A DNA stretch of 18,046 bases from CAZKWY01 sp964556655 (GCA_964556655.1 CAZKWY010000016.1:1-18046); one strand, 5' to 3'. Shown: positions 1 to 7,492, counted from the stretch's first letter. Numbers and translations: made by a program. The notes: a model not told the origin generated them from the letters alone.

Positions 1-100
1 ATTAATTAATTACTTTTATCCTGAAAAACTGTGAACAACGCGGTTAATTCTTACATTATATCATACAATAAAAAAAGGGATCAAAATAGTGTGTATAACT

Positions 101-119
101 AAAAAAAGCTTAAAAGCTT
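101..119 (-). terminator. Possible weak intrinsic terminator after the DUF2807-like gene
   Basis: On the minus strand, 36 bases after the stop codon of the gene ending at 155, two AAGCTT copies (106-111 and 114-119) can fold into a short hairpin followed by seven T residues (101-107). The stem is only 5-6 bp and AT-rich, so it is weak. The rest of 1-154 shows no gene or clear signal to me. Confidence 0.4.
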
Positions 120-154
120 CTTCTTTTTGCGAGATGAGACAGCTTGTTAGCTTG

Positions 155-1141
155 TTAGTCGCCAAGACGTTCTATCTTCCCACCGCCAAAAACATTCTGG
201 TCAATCTGTGGATTGCCCCAATAAAAAATCCTGCCCCTGCCGCTAACATCCGCCTGAAGTTTTTCCCTAGTCCTTATCTCTGCTTCTCCCTTACCGACAA
301 TTTCCACTAAAGTATGGTTATTCAACGTTTGCACTCCGTCATATTTGCCTGATCCATCAATATTGATACGTTGAAAATCTGTCCAGCCAAAGACATAAAA
401 ATTTCCTTCTTTTTCCATAGATATTTCTAAATTATTAACTTCCAAACCTAAGCTTGCTTTTCCATCCCCTATTGCTTGAATTAACAAATTATCTGCCTCA
501 ATCCTATCTACTATCACTTTGCCATCGCCTATTATTTCTATTTTCTCTATATCTTCCAAAGTAAGGTAAAAATTGATTTCTTTGTTAACTAAAAAGAATT
601 GTTTAAGCCAATCTTCTCGACAGTCTATCTCTAATTTTCCTTTCTCTTCTCTAATTTTTACCGCTTCGATAAAGTTCCTATCCGCCTCAATAACTAATTT
701 GTTTTTCAATCCTTGATCAACAAACAGGTCCCCTTTGCCAAGCATAGCCACAGTTTTAATATTATTCCCTAATTCTTTTTCTTCAACTACTATATCCCTC
801 GATCCTCCCCATAAAGCATCTGATCCTACGCCGAAAATAACAACAAAAAGAAGCCCTAAAGCAATTAAAACAAAAACAGCCCCGCCGGCGAAAGAAAACC
901 AGCCCTTTTTATGCAGGATAATTAAACCGGCTAAAATAGCCCCTAAAGGCCATAAATAGCTCCATTCAAAACTAATCCAGAAATCTTCTCGGCTAACATT
1001 GTCAATAAAATAGATTACGCCGACAAAAATAAAAAAGAGCCCTATAATAAGGCCGCCTATATTCAGCCCGGAAAAAGGCCCTCCATAATATCTCTCTTCA
1101 TATTTCTCTTTCTCCTGATTTTGTTTTTTTTCTGGCTCCAT
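155..1141 (-). CDS. Membrane protein: LiaF-like transmembrane segment plus DUF2807-like beta-solenoid domain
   Basis: The 328-residue product has a charged N-terminus, then about four hydrophobic segments (residues ~28-115) with a glycine-rich pattern and a WPLG motif typical of the LiaI/LiaF-like transmembrane region. From ~residue 120 to the end it is a repetitive beta-rich domain with recurring GDGK and GSGKY/GKGEA turns, the pattern of the putative adhesin/auto-transporter head domain (DUF2807). Such proteins are membrane anchored with the beta domain outside; LiaF relatives report cell-envelope stress, but no partner kinase or regulator is seen here. The start codon lies only 7 bases after a TAAAAT hexamer and has no Shine-Dalgarno, so the gene may have a leaderless transcript besides being the last gene of the tRNA-Glu/EF-Tu-like operon. 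The specific function is unknown. Confidence 0.75.
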   Translation of the reverse strand: MEPEKKQNQEKEKYEERYYGGPFSGLNIGGLIIGLFFIFVGVIYFIDNVSREDFWISFEWSYLWPLGAILAGLIILHKKGWFSFAGGAVFVLIALGLLFVVIFGVGSDALWGGSRDIVVEEKELGNNIKTVAMLGKGDLFVDQGLKNKLVIEADRNFIEAVKIREEKGKLEIDCREDWLKQFFLVNKEINFYLTLEDIEKIEIIGDGKVIVDRIEADNLLIQAIGDGKASLGLEVNNLEISMEKEGNFYVFGWTDFQRINIDGSGKYDGVQTLNNHTLVEIVGKGEAEIRTREKLQADVSGRGRIFYWGNPQIDQNVFGGGKIERLGD

Positions 1142-1148
1142 AGCTGGT

Positions 1149-1176
1149 ATTTTATCATAATTCTATTAAGAACCAA
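1149..1176 (-). promoter_or_regulatory. Candidate promoter giving a leaderless mRNA for the DUF2807-like gene
   Basis: TTGGTT (1171-1176) and TAAAAT (1149-1154) are separated by 16 bases. The start codon at 1141 follows the -10 hexamer by 7 bases, so transcription would begin at or next to the ATG. The -35 box overlaps the end of the upstream coding sequence. The match is moderate. Confidence 0.35.
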
Positions 1177-2092
1177 AATTATCTTGGGAATCTCTAAGTT
1201 TAGGCGCGTATTTTACCATTAATTCTCTGGCCTTTTTTAACGACTCCTCTAAAACTTTTTCCTTTGCTCTGATAATAATAGTTGGACCAGCAAAATCCTT
1301 TGGCTCAATAAGAAGATCGCCCTTTTGAGAGACCTGCTTCAACCGGCTATTTTCTTCTTGATGACGGCCCACTACTAAAAGATTGTCATCGGCCCAAAAA
1401 TGACGCCCTAATTTGATTAGCTCAATATCGCTCCCACTCGCTTCCGGCCAGCGGCGAAAAGCTTCTCTAAGGCGCTGGCCAAATTGCTTATCGGTTAAAA
1501 GGCATCCTCCAGCAGGACTGGGATAAAAATCAATAGACATTTCCCTGGCTAGCGCTAATTGCCTCTTACGACCTTTGCCGTGAATATCCATTAGCTTGTC
1601 TCTTTTGATCAGCCCTCTTTTTTCTAGATTTGTCGGAGATAAAAGTTTTGCCGATAAAGGGCGGAGTAAATTGCCCTCCAGGCCTGATTTTTTCTCAAGG
1701 ATTTCCAGAGCCCGTTTTTTTTGGGACATGGGCCGCTCCCCTAAAACTTCTCCTGTGGCAATAATATCAAATTTATTTTTTCGCGCGTACTCTTTTGCCT
1801 TTTTTAACATTAAAAGATGGCAATCAAGGCAGGGATTAATAGCTTTCCCATAGCCGTAGTGGGGATATTTAACTATTGCTAAATGCTCCTCTGAAAAATC
1901 AATTGTTTCAAGAGGCAGGCCCATTTTTTCTGCCGCTTGTTTAGCTGTTTCAGCATTAAAAAAATAACTGGCGAAAACAATGCCAGCCGTTTCAATATCC
2001 TGCTTTTCAAGCAGCTTAACTGATAGGATAGAATCTAAACCGCCCGAAAAAAGGACTAAAGCTTTTACTTTGGCCTTTTTAGATTCTTTCAT
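1166..2092 (-). CDS. PP-loop ATPase, tRNA thiolation-type enzyme (ThiI/MnmA-like with C-terminal NFACT-R-like part)
   Basis: The 308-residue protein starts with a PP-loop ATP-pyrophosphatase motif SGGLDS (residues 16-21), the signature of enzymes that adenylate a tRNA base before sulfur insertion. Downstream are NPCLDCH (Cys88, Cys91), the ATGEVLGERPMSQ block and PSPAGGCLLTD (Cys197), all typical of a family often mislabelled as tRNA methyltransferase or ThiI. The last ~100 residues, with LGRHF and VGRHQEEN, resemble an RNA-binding NFACT-R/DUF814-like module. A CxxC plus one distant Cys could hold an iron-sulfur cluster, as in TtuA/TtcA. It most likely makes a thiolated uridine in tRNA; the exact position cannot be told. 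It begins 17 bases after the EF-Tu-like gene, without a Shine-Dalgarno, so it is probably co-transcribed. Confidence 0.8.
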   Translation of the reverse strand: MKESKKAKVKALVLFSGGLDSILSVKLLEKQDIETAGIVFASYFFNAETAKQAAEKMGLPLETIDFSEEHLAIVKYPHYGYGKAINPCLDCHLLMLKKAKEYARKNKFDIIATGEVLGERPMSQKKRALEILEKKSGLEGNLLRPLSAKLLSPTNLEKRGLIKRDKLMDIHGKGRKRQLALAREMSIDFYPSPAGGCLLTDKQFGQRLREAFRRWPEASGSDIELIKLGRHFWADDNLLVVGRHQEENSRLKQVSQKGDLLIEPKDFAGPTIIIRAKEKVLEESLKKARELMVKYAPKLRDSQDNFGS

Positions 2093-2109
2093 TTTAAAAT
2101 ATATTTATG

Positions 2110-2361
2110 CTACTCTACCCTGTAAACTTCATCGCCTTCCCGCACTTGCTGATCTACTTTTAGCCCGATAGCCTGTCCTTTTTTCGCTTTGTCTACATCA
2201 TCATGCTCTATCTGCATAGAATCAACTTCTTGTTCAAAATCGCTGGTTGCGCCCTTGATGTGTATTTTATCTCCCGCTTTCAATTCTCCCGAAAGCTCAA
2301 TTACCGCCACCCCGATGTTAGTAAAGTAGTGGGTTATTTTCCCTATTGGTTTTTCTTCCAT
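2110..2361 (-). CDS. EF-Tu domain-2-like beta-barrel protein
   Basis: The 83-residue product is about the size of a single translation-factor domain-2 beta barrel. The text GELKAGDKIHIKG followed by QIEHDDVDKAKKGQAIGLKVD and REGDEVYRV is the usual domain-2 pattern of EF-Tu, IF2 and related GTPases (turn with GD, then a second strand pair ending in GDxVY). There is no GTP-binding domain, so it is not a GTPase; its role is unknown, perhaps RNA or ribosome binding. The start was set at the ATG at 2361 because an excellent GGAGGAGGTG lies 6 bases upstream; the longer reading frame to 2400 would skip this site. It follows tRNA-Glu and a small hairpin and is the first protein gene of its operon. 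Confidence 0.8.
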   Translation of the reverse strand: MEEKPIGKITHYFTNIGVAVIELSGELKAGDKIHIKGATSDFEQEVDSMQIEHDDVDKAKKGQAIGLKVDQQVREGDEVYRVE

Positions 2362-2385
2362 GTTATTCACCTCCTCCCTTTCATG

Positions 2386-2402
2386 CTTTGCCAAAAGCAA
2401 AG
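2386..2402 (-). promoter_or_regulatory. Small hairpin between tRNA-Glu and the EF-Tu-like gene
   Basis: CTTTGC and GCAAAG form a perfect 6-bp stem with a 5-base loop, 24 bases upstream of the start codon and just ahead of the Shine-Dalgarno. No T-run follows, so it is not a terminator. It may protect the 5' end of the mRNA after the tRNA has been cut away. Confidence 0.45.
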
Positions 2403-2421
2403 TATGTTTTTTTTAATTCTG

Positions 2422-2494
2422 TAGCCCCAAGGGGAATCGAACCCCTGTTTCCGCCGTGAGAGGGCGACGTCCTAGGCCGCTAGACGATGGGGCC
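2422..2494 (-). tRNA. tRNA-Glu (CTC anticodon)
   Basis: Read on the minus strand, the 73 bases fold as a tRNA: acceptor GGCCCCA/TGGGGCT, D arm with GTCTAGCGGCCTAGGAC, anticodon stem CGCC/GGCG around the loop CTCTCAC, and T arm CAGGG-TTCGAAT-CCCTT-type. The anticodon CTC reads GAG (Glu), and the whole molecule aligns base for base with E. coli tRNA-Glu. The first pair of the acceptor is G1.U72 rather than the usual G-C. CCA is not encoded (the bases after A73 are CAG). It is the first gene of a transcript running into the EF-Tu-like gene. Confidence 0.95.
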
Positions 2495-2503
2495 TTTTAA
2501 TTT

Positions 2504-2533
2504 AGCTTAACACGAAAATTAAATTATGTCCAA
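2504..2533 (-). promoter_or_regulatory. Candidate promoter for tRNA-Glu
   Basis: TTGGAC (2528-2533) and TAAGCT (2504-2509) are 18 bases apart and place the transcript start a few bases before the tRNA. Each hexamer matches the sigma-70 consensus only partly, and the region lies in the 50-base gap after the murF-like gene. Confidence 0.35.
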
Positions 2534-2544
2534 CCAACAACCGC

Positions 2545-3849
2545 TTATTTATGTTTAACCAAAAGCTTATCAGCTTTATCAGGACGAGCCATTACTTCTT
2601 TGACCGCTTTTTCCATTCTCATAGAGCGAGAACCTTTAATTAAAATGATATCATTGGTCTTCATCTCTTTTTGTAAAAACCTGCCCGCTTCTTCTACGCA
2701 TGAAAATTCTTTAATCTGATCTTCTGGCAAGCCTATTTTTTTTGCTTCGTCAGCGATAAAACGCGTCCTTGTCCCAACAGTAATTAAGAAATCAACTGCG
2801 TCAGCCAGTTCCCGCCCCACCTGGCGGTGCCCTTGTTCGGTCCATTGGCCCAGCTCAAGCATATCGCCCAAAACCGCTATTTTCCTAAAATTTCTCCCTG
2901 CTTCCAGTTCGCTTGCCAAAGCATGTATCTCTCCCATAATTTTTAAGGCCGCAGAGGCGGCCAGAGGAGAAGCATTGTAAGTATCATCTATCAACCAAGT
3001 GTTCTTTATCCCTTTAATTAATCTGGTCCGTCCGGGCATAGAGCGGTATTTGCTCAAACCCGAAGAGATTTCTACTAGGTTTAAGCCGTAAAAAAGACCG
3101 ACTACGGCAGAAGCGGCCGCCGCATAAGCTTGTTGCCTGCCCAAAACTCTTTTAAGCCTGACTGGAACAATGCTCCCTTGTCGCTCTAGCTTAAAGCTTA
3201 TCCCTAAATCACGTTTTTCTAAATCATTAACATATAATTCATAATTGATGATTTTTAAATCAGCTCCTTCGCCAAAACCATAGCTAATTACTTCTGTCTG
3301 TTTTTTTAATCTCTGCCCTATTTCACGTACGCTTAAATCATCATAGTTAACAACAGCCAGCCCTTTTTTAGGCAAAGATTTTAGCAAAAGAGATTTTTCT
3401 TCTACTAACTTTCCCCTTTCGGGAAAAAATTCTAAATGAACCGGAAACTCTCCCACCGCCGTAAAAACGCCTATTTTGGGCGAAATAAAGCTAGTCAGAT
3501 ATTTCATATCGCCAGGGCGATCTACGCCCATTTCCAAAATAATAATTTCTGGATATTTTTTTTTCTCCAAACCGAAAACAAGCAAAAAAATACGGAAAAA
3601 ATTGCCTATCCATCCGACGACAGAAGCGCCTTTAGTTTCTAGGCCGAGAATGGTTAAGGGAACGCCCAATTCGTTATTATAATTGCCACGGCTTCGCCGC
3701 ACTAAAAAATGTTTTTTTAAAACACAATAAATACATTCTTTGACGCTGGTTTTGCCAGCGCTTCCAGTAATCGCCACTATTTCAGGCCGGTATTTCCAAA
3801 GAACTATTTGGGCTAAAAGTTTAAGAAAATATTGTAACAGTTTGCGCAT
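2545..3849 (-). CDS. murF: Mur ligase, MurF-like (D-Ala-D-Ala-adding), lacking the N-terminal domain
   Basis: The 434-residue product has the ATP-binding central domain of Mur ligases: GSAGKTS P-loop (residues 29-35), RSRGNYNNELGVPLTIL, EMGVDRPGDM, then VVNYDD and the central/C-terminal signature IDDTYNASPLAA followed by VLGDMLELG. These point to MurF, which adds D-Ala-D-Ala to the UDP-MurNAc-tripeptide in the cytoplasm. In ordinary MurF the P-loop comes near residue 100; here it begins at ~29, so the N-terminal UDP-substrate-binding domain is missing and replaced by a short hydrophobic helix. A second hydrophobic stretch (WIGNFFRIFLLVFGL, ~residues 80-95) may touch the membrane. It lies 20 bases after ftsI and has no Shine-Dalgarno. 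It might accept a non-standard substrate; the murF symbol reflects the closest family. Confidence 0.8.
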   Translation of the reverse strand: MRKLLQYFLKLLAQIVLWKYRPEIVAITGSAGKTSVKECIYCVLKKHFLVRRSRGNYNNELGVPLTILGLETKGASVVGWIGNFFRIFLLVFGLEKKKYPEIIILEMGVDRPGDMKYLTSFISPKIGVFTAVGEFPVHLEFFPERGKLVEEKSLLLKSLPKKGLAVVNYDDLSVREIGQRLKKQTEVISYGFGEGADLKIINYELYVNDLEKRDLGISFKLERQGSIVPVRLKRVLGRQQAYAAAASAVVGLFYGLNLVEISSGLSKYRSMPGRTRLIKGIKNTWLIDDTYNASPLAASAALKIMGEIHALASELEAGRNFRKIAVLGDMLELGQWTEQGHRQVGRELADAVDFLITVGTRTRFIADEAKKIGLPEDQIKEFSCVEEAGRFLQKEMKTNDIILIKGSRSMRMEKAVKEVMARPDKADKLLVKHK

Positions 3850-3869
3850 TTTTTTATGATTTTAATAAA

Positions 3870-5609
3870 TTATCTAACTGGCGGTATTTCTAAATAGTCA
3901 AAAAGATATTCCGCCATTCTCTTAAAGACAGGACTTACTGAATCAGCCGCGAAGCGAGCTCCTTGAGGATTGTCTAATTTGACTAAAATAACAAATTTTG
4001 GGTCAAAGGCAGGAGCAAAACCAACAAAAGTATGGATAGTTCCTTCTCCGTAACCGCCTTTTTCCAAATCGGGTTTCTGCGCTGTTCCGGTTTTGCCAGC
4101 GATATCATAACCCTCCACTTTAGCTGGCCGGCCAAATCCATTGTCAACAACGCTAACTAACATCTGAGTCAGCTGATGAGCTGTTTCAGAACTGACAACC
4201 TGTTCTTTGATCTCTGGTTGGACAACTTCTTCATTATTATCCGAATGGATTATTTTTTCAACTACATGTGGCCTCATCAGCTTTCCTTCGTTAGCAATCG
4301 CGCCAAAAGCGGCGGCTAAAGACAAGGGAGTGACAGTATTCCCCTGACCGAAAGAAATTGTTGCTAGATCAATTTCTCTTCCAGTCAATAAATTACTCAT
4401 ATTGCCCCCTGCTTCGCCAGCCAGATCAACTCCGCTAGGCTCTCCAAAGCCAAATTTTTCTAAATAATTTTTTGAAATATCCGCCCCCATCTTCTGCTGG
4501 ACGAAGACAGCCCCAGTATTAAGAGACTTTTCAAGCACCTGGGTCATTGTTTGCTCGCCATAAGCTTTTCCGTCAACATTTCTAATAACTCCTCCTCTTA
4601 AATTAACCTGCCCCTCATCTATATATGTAGTATGCTGGGAAATCTTTCCGCTATCTATGCCAGCAGCCATAGTAATGGGCTTCATAACTGATCCCGGCTC
4701 ATAAGCTTCTTGAACGGCCTTATTTAAAAAAACGCCAATGCTTTCTACTTCATGGTAGGCATTAGGATTAAAGATATTTTTGTTGGCCAAGGCCATTATT
4801 GCTCCCGTTTCTGGCTCCAGCACAATGACGGTTCCATCCTCCGCCCCCTGCTCTTCAATCGCTCTTTTTAATTCTTCTTCTGCTTTAAATTGAATGTTTT
4901 GGTCAACAGCTAAAACAAGATCCGAGCCATCTTTGGCTGGCTCGAATTCTTCATTTAAAGAAGGAATCCAATCGCCAAAAGTATCTTTTCCGCCTGTTAA
5001 GGAACCGGCTTCTCCTTTGAGCAAATCCTCATAATATCCCTCCAACCCATACTGGCCTATTTTTCCATTCTCCCTTATCCCAACAAAGCCCGTCAAATGG
5101 CAGGCCAAAGACTCATGCGGGTAATAGCGCCACATCTCTTCAGCTATGCCCACCCCTTCAAATTGCTTTTCTATTATCTCCTTGGCCACTGCCTCCTCTA
5201 TCTTATGCTTCAACGGCTCGTAAGGATCTCCCTCTTTCTCTATTTTTTTTATAATTTCTTCTTTTTTTAGATCTAGCAAATGCGACAGATCATTAGCTAT
5301 TTCTTCTTTTTTTGGCTGGTCAATATTTTTAGGCGCAAGATAAACCTGATAGAAAGACCTATTAATGGCTAAGGGGGCGCGAAGTAAAGAATAGCCTTTT
5401 TTGTTAGCAGAAAAATCCTGCATAAAAATTTTCCCCCTTTGAGGAAAAAGCTGCTGATAAAGCTGATGCTGGTCATGGGCCAGAGCCTTGTAATATCCCG
5501 CCCTAACAATTTGAAGAGTAAATAAGCGGGCCATTATCCCGCCGCCCAGCACAAAAATTAAAACAACTAAAAGATAGAAGCGCCATTCCTTTGCTCTTAT
5601 CTTAGGCAT
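3870..5609 (-). CDS. ftsI: Septal peptidoglycan transpeptidase, FtsI/PBP2B-type
   Basis: The 579-residue class B penicillin-binding protein carries one N-terminal membrane helix (residues ~12-31), a PBP-dimerisation domain (~50-200, with FPQRGKIF) and a transpeptidase domain. All three catalytic motifs are present: SxxK as SVMK at Ser307-Lys310, SxN as SLN at 362-364, and KTG at 506-508 inside AGKTGTAQ. It crosslinks peptidoglycan outside the membrane during septation. It follows ftsL by 15 bases in the mraZ cluster. No PASTA domain follows; the protein ends soon after the transpeptidase fold. An AGGGA lies very close to the ATG and is at best a weak ribosome site. Confidence 0.92.
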   Translation of the reverse strand: MPKIRAKEWRFYLLVVLIFVLGGGIMARLFTLQIVRAGYYKALAHDQHQLYQQLFPQRGKIFMQDFSANKKGYSLLRAPLAINRSFYQVYLAPKNIDQPKKEEIANDLSHLLDLKKEEIIKKIEKEGDPYEPLKHKIEEAVAKEIIEKQFEGVGIAEEMWRYYPHESLACHLTGFVGIRENGKIGQYGLEGYYEDLLKGEAGSLTGGKDTFGDWIPSLNEEFEPAKDGSDLVLAVDQNIQFKAEEELKRAIEEQGAEDGTVIVLEPETGAIMALANKNIFNPNAYHEVESIGVFLNKAVQEAYEPGSVMKPITMAAGIDSGKISQHTTYIDEGQVNLRGGVIRNVDGKAYGEQTMTQVLEKSLNTGAVFVQQKMGADISKNYLEKFGFGEPSGVDLAGEAGGNMSNLLTGREIDLATISFGQGNTVTPLSLAAAFGAIANEGKLMRPHVVEKIIHSDNNEEVVQPEIKEQVVSSETAHQLTQMLVSVVDNGFGRPAKVEGYDIAGKTGTAQKPDLEKGGYGEGTIHTFVGFAPAFDPKFVILVKLDNPQGARFAADSVSPVFKRMAEYLFDYLEIPPVR

Positions 5610-5624
5610 TGTCCCTAGAAATGA

Positions 5625-5954
5625 TTATTGATTTAAAGCAACCGGCCTGACAATTTCAAGATAGCTCACCTGCTCGGCCTTGACCATGTTCAAAGAACCA
5701 ACCATTTCCTTAAGGCGCCCTGGAGACTGCCATTGGTTTATCGCTATTTCTAGACTCTGATTTTCTTTATCCAATTTCTTTAAATTACTTCTTTGCTCAC
5801 GGATGCGATAGCTGCAATCTACCAAGCTATTAGTTTGGACAATATATAACAAACCCAAGCTAACGACTGATAGAATTATTAAAAAGCTAAGTACAGCGAT
5901 TCCTTTTTCGTGGCTTTTTTTATTAATTTTTTTAGAATGAATGTAAGCAGTCAT
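5625..5954 (-). CDS. ftsL: FtsL-like division protein
   Basis: The 109-residue bitopic protein has a basic N-terminus, one membrane helix (residues ~18-41) and a following heptad-like segment (RIREQRSNLKKLDKENQSLEIAIN) that should form a coiled coil. This is the plan of FtsL, which pairs with DivIC/FtsB and recruits FtsI. Sequence identity in this family is low, so the call rests on architecture and on its position between rsmH and ftsI, the classic place for ftsL. It starts 14 bases after rsmH, without a Shine-Dalgarno. Confidence 0.8.
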   Translation of the reverse strand: MTAYIHSKKINKKSHEKGIAVLSFLIILSVVSLGLLYIVQTNSLVDCSYRIREQRSNLKKLDKENQSLEIAINQWQSPGRLKEMVGSLNMVKAEQVSYLEIVRPVALNQ

Positions 5955-5968
5955 ATTTCTAACATTGT

Positions 5969-6904
5969 TTATCTTGTTATTTTTCTAGCGACACGCAGCT
6001 TAGCGCTTCTGCTGCGAAAATTATTTTCTTTTTCCTCTTCGCTTGGCTGAAGAGGCTTTTTCGTTAAAATCTCCAAAAGGCCTTCTTGGCTCTTTTCTTT
6101 GAAATATCTTTTTACAATCCGATCCTCAAGAGAGTGGAAAGAAACAACAGCCAGCTTTCCTCCTTGGCCTAAAATCCTTAATCCTTGCTCCAATCCTTGA
6201 GAAAGATTTTCCAATTCTCCGTTTACCGCGATTCTCAAAGCTTGGAAAATCCTGGTGGCGAAAAAACGTTTGCCTGAAAGGTATCTTTTAGGCATTCCCT
6301 TTTTTGCCGCCTCTATCAAATCAAAAGTCGTTTTTAGGGAGCTCTTCTCTCGATAGCGGATAATAGCTCTAGCAAGAGAGCGAGCAAATCTTTCTTCTCC
6401 GTACTCTTTAAAAATTCTGATTAGCTCTTCTTGCGGCCAATTATTTAATATTTCCCCCGCAGTTAATCCGCTTCCCCCGTATCTCATAATTAATGGCTCT
6501 TCTTTTTTAAAAGAAAACCCTTTTCCGCTATGCTCAATCTGCCAAGAAGAAAGCCCTAGATCAAAAAGGATGCCTTGCGGCGAAAAAAAATTATTTTCTC
6601 TGGCAATTCTTTCTACTTCTGAAAAATTCCCTTCCGCCAAGACTAACCTTTTAGCCGGACATTTCTCCCTTAACAAGGCCAGCGTTTCCTTACTCCAATC
6701 AATACCAAGCACTTTTCCATGAGGCTTGTTCTTTTTCAAAATAGGAAGGGCATGACCTCCCAGACCCACTGTACAATCTACAAAATCATCGTCAGCCTGA
6801 GGGTCTAAATAACTTAAGACTTCCCTTAAAAGAACCGGCTGATGGCAATGCTCTGCCTTATTGTTCTCCCCTGCCGCCAGCTTCCTGTTTTTTTCTTCTT
6901 CCAT
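5969..6904 (-). CDS. rsmH: 16S rRNA m4C1402 methyltransferase RsmH (MraW)
   Basis: The 311-residue protein contains HQPVLLREVLSYL at residues ~21-33, the SAM-binding block DCTVGLGGHALPIL, LFDLGLSSWQIE, FKKEEPLIMRY, FHSLEDRIVKRYF and the C-terminal RSRSAKLRVARK. These are the diagnostic blocks of RsmH, which methylates N4 of cytidine 1402 in the 16S rRNA decoding site using S-adenosylmethionine. The length matches the family. It is second in the mraZ cluster, 10 bases after mraZ, and has no visible Shine-Dalgarno, so translation may be coupled. Confidence 0.95.
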   Translation of the reverse strand: MEEEKNRKLAAGENNKAEHCHQPVLLREVLSYLDPQADDDFVDCTVGLGGHALPILKKNKPHGKVLGIDWSKETLALLREKCPAKRLVLAEGNFSEVERIARENNFFSPQGILFDLGLSSWQIEHSGKGFSFKKEEPLIMRYGGSGLTAGEILNNWPQEELIRIFKEYGEERFARSLARAIIRYREKSSLKTTFDLIEAAKKGMPKRYLSGKRFFATRIFQALRIAVNGELENLSQGLEQGLRILGQGGKLAVVSFHSLEDRIVKRYFKEKSQEGLLEILTKKPLQPSEEEKENNFRSRSAKLRVARKITR

Positions 6905-6914
6905 AAAAATCTGT

Positions 6915-7346
6915 CTAAATGCCTAACTCATTCATCTTTTCGGCGATGTCTTCCGCTTTTTCAGTAGTTTGCTTTTTATAAAGCTCCCATTTGTTTTCGT
7001 CCCAAACTTCTATTCGATTATAGAGCCCGGCGACAACCGCTTTTTTGCTCAATCCGCTATACTCCTTTAGATAGTCCGGCACGACAATTCTGCCCAAACG
7101 ATCCAGCGAAACATCCATCGCTCCGGCCAGCATTAAACGGGAAAAAGCGCGGCTGTCAGCACGGCTGATAGGCAAAGAGGAAATCTTTTCTGCCATTTTT
7201 TTCCATTCCGCCAAAGGATAAAGGTATAAGCAATTATCTAACCCTCTGGTTAAAACAGCTTTTTTGCCTAAGTCTTTTCTAAATCTAGCCGGTACGGCCA
7301 ATCTCTTCTTGCTGTCTAAATTATGATAGTATTCTCCAATAAACAT
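6915..7346 (-). CDS. mraZ: MraZ, transcriptional regulator of the division/cell-wall cluster
   Basis: The 143-residue product shows the two tandem SpoVT/AbrB-type halves of MraZ: FIGEYYHNLDSKKRLAVPARFR at the N-terminus and AMDVSLDRLGRIVVPDYLKEY in the middle. MraZ forms a ring-like oligomer and binds short G-rich direct repeats in its own promoter region, repressing or tuning the cluster. A strong AAGGAGG lies 14 bases upstream of the ATG, slightly far but unambiguous. Upstream are a perfect promoter and a 10-bp repeat array that looks like the operator. It is the first gene of the mraZ-rsmH-ftsL-ftsI-murF transcript. Confidence 0.95.
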   Translation of the reverse strand: MFIGEYYHNLDSKKRLAVPARFRKDLGKKAVLTRGLDNCLYLYPLAEWKKMAEKISSLPISRADSRAFSRLMLAGAMDVSLDRLGRIVVPDYLKEYSGLSKKAVVAGLYNRIEVWDENKWELYKKQTTEKAEDIAEKMNELGI

Positions 7347-7350
7347 TTTG

Positions 7351-7390
7351 TTTTCCCCAAACCTCCTTCTTTTTCCCCACTTTTATCCAC
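7351..7390 (-). promoter_or_regulatory. Candidate MraZ operator: 10-bp direct repeats in the mraZ leader
   Basis: Reading the minus strand, the four consecutive 10-base blocks just upstream of mraZ are GTGGATAAAA, GTGGGGAAAA, AGAAGGAGGT and TTGGGGAAAA. Blocks 1, 2 and 4 are versions of one repeat; block 3 is the Shine-Dalgarno. MraZ is known to bind TGGG-type repeats at 10-bp spacing in the leader of its own operon. The first block also creates a perfect DnaA box, TTATCCACA, on the plus strand (7383-7391). Confidence 0.7.
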
Positions 7391-7409
7391 AATCAATTAC
7401 TTTAGCTCC

Positions 7410-7438
7410 ATTATATTCCACCAAGAATCCATTGTCAA
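7410..7438 (-). promoter_or_regulatory. Sigma-70 promoter of the mraZ cluster
   Basis: TTGACA (7433-7438) and TATAAT (7410-7415) are separated by exactly 17 bases: a perfect consensus. The start point would be near 7403, giving a leader of ~57 bases that contains the MraZ-like repeats and the ribosome site. Confidence 0.9.
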
Positions 7439-7468
7439 ACACGCTCTACCCTCTTTGGACAAAAACAA

Positions 7469-7492
7469 AAAATGGCTTTAAAAAGCCATTTT
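7469..7492 (-). terminator. Intrinsic terminator ending the rplJ-to-membrane-protein transcript
   Basis: AAAATGGCTTT and AAAGCCATTTT form an inverted repeat of 11 bp (about 9 bp with a workable loop), followed on the minus strand by TTTTTTGTTTTTG. It lies ~70 bases after the membrane-protein stop codon and ~30 bases upstream of the mraZ promoter. The A-run on the other side is shorter, so the minus direction is favoured. Confidence 0.75.
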
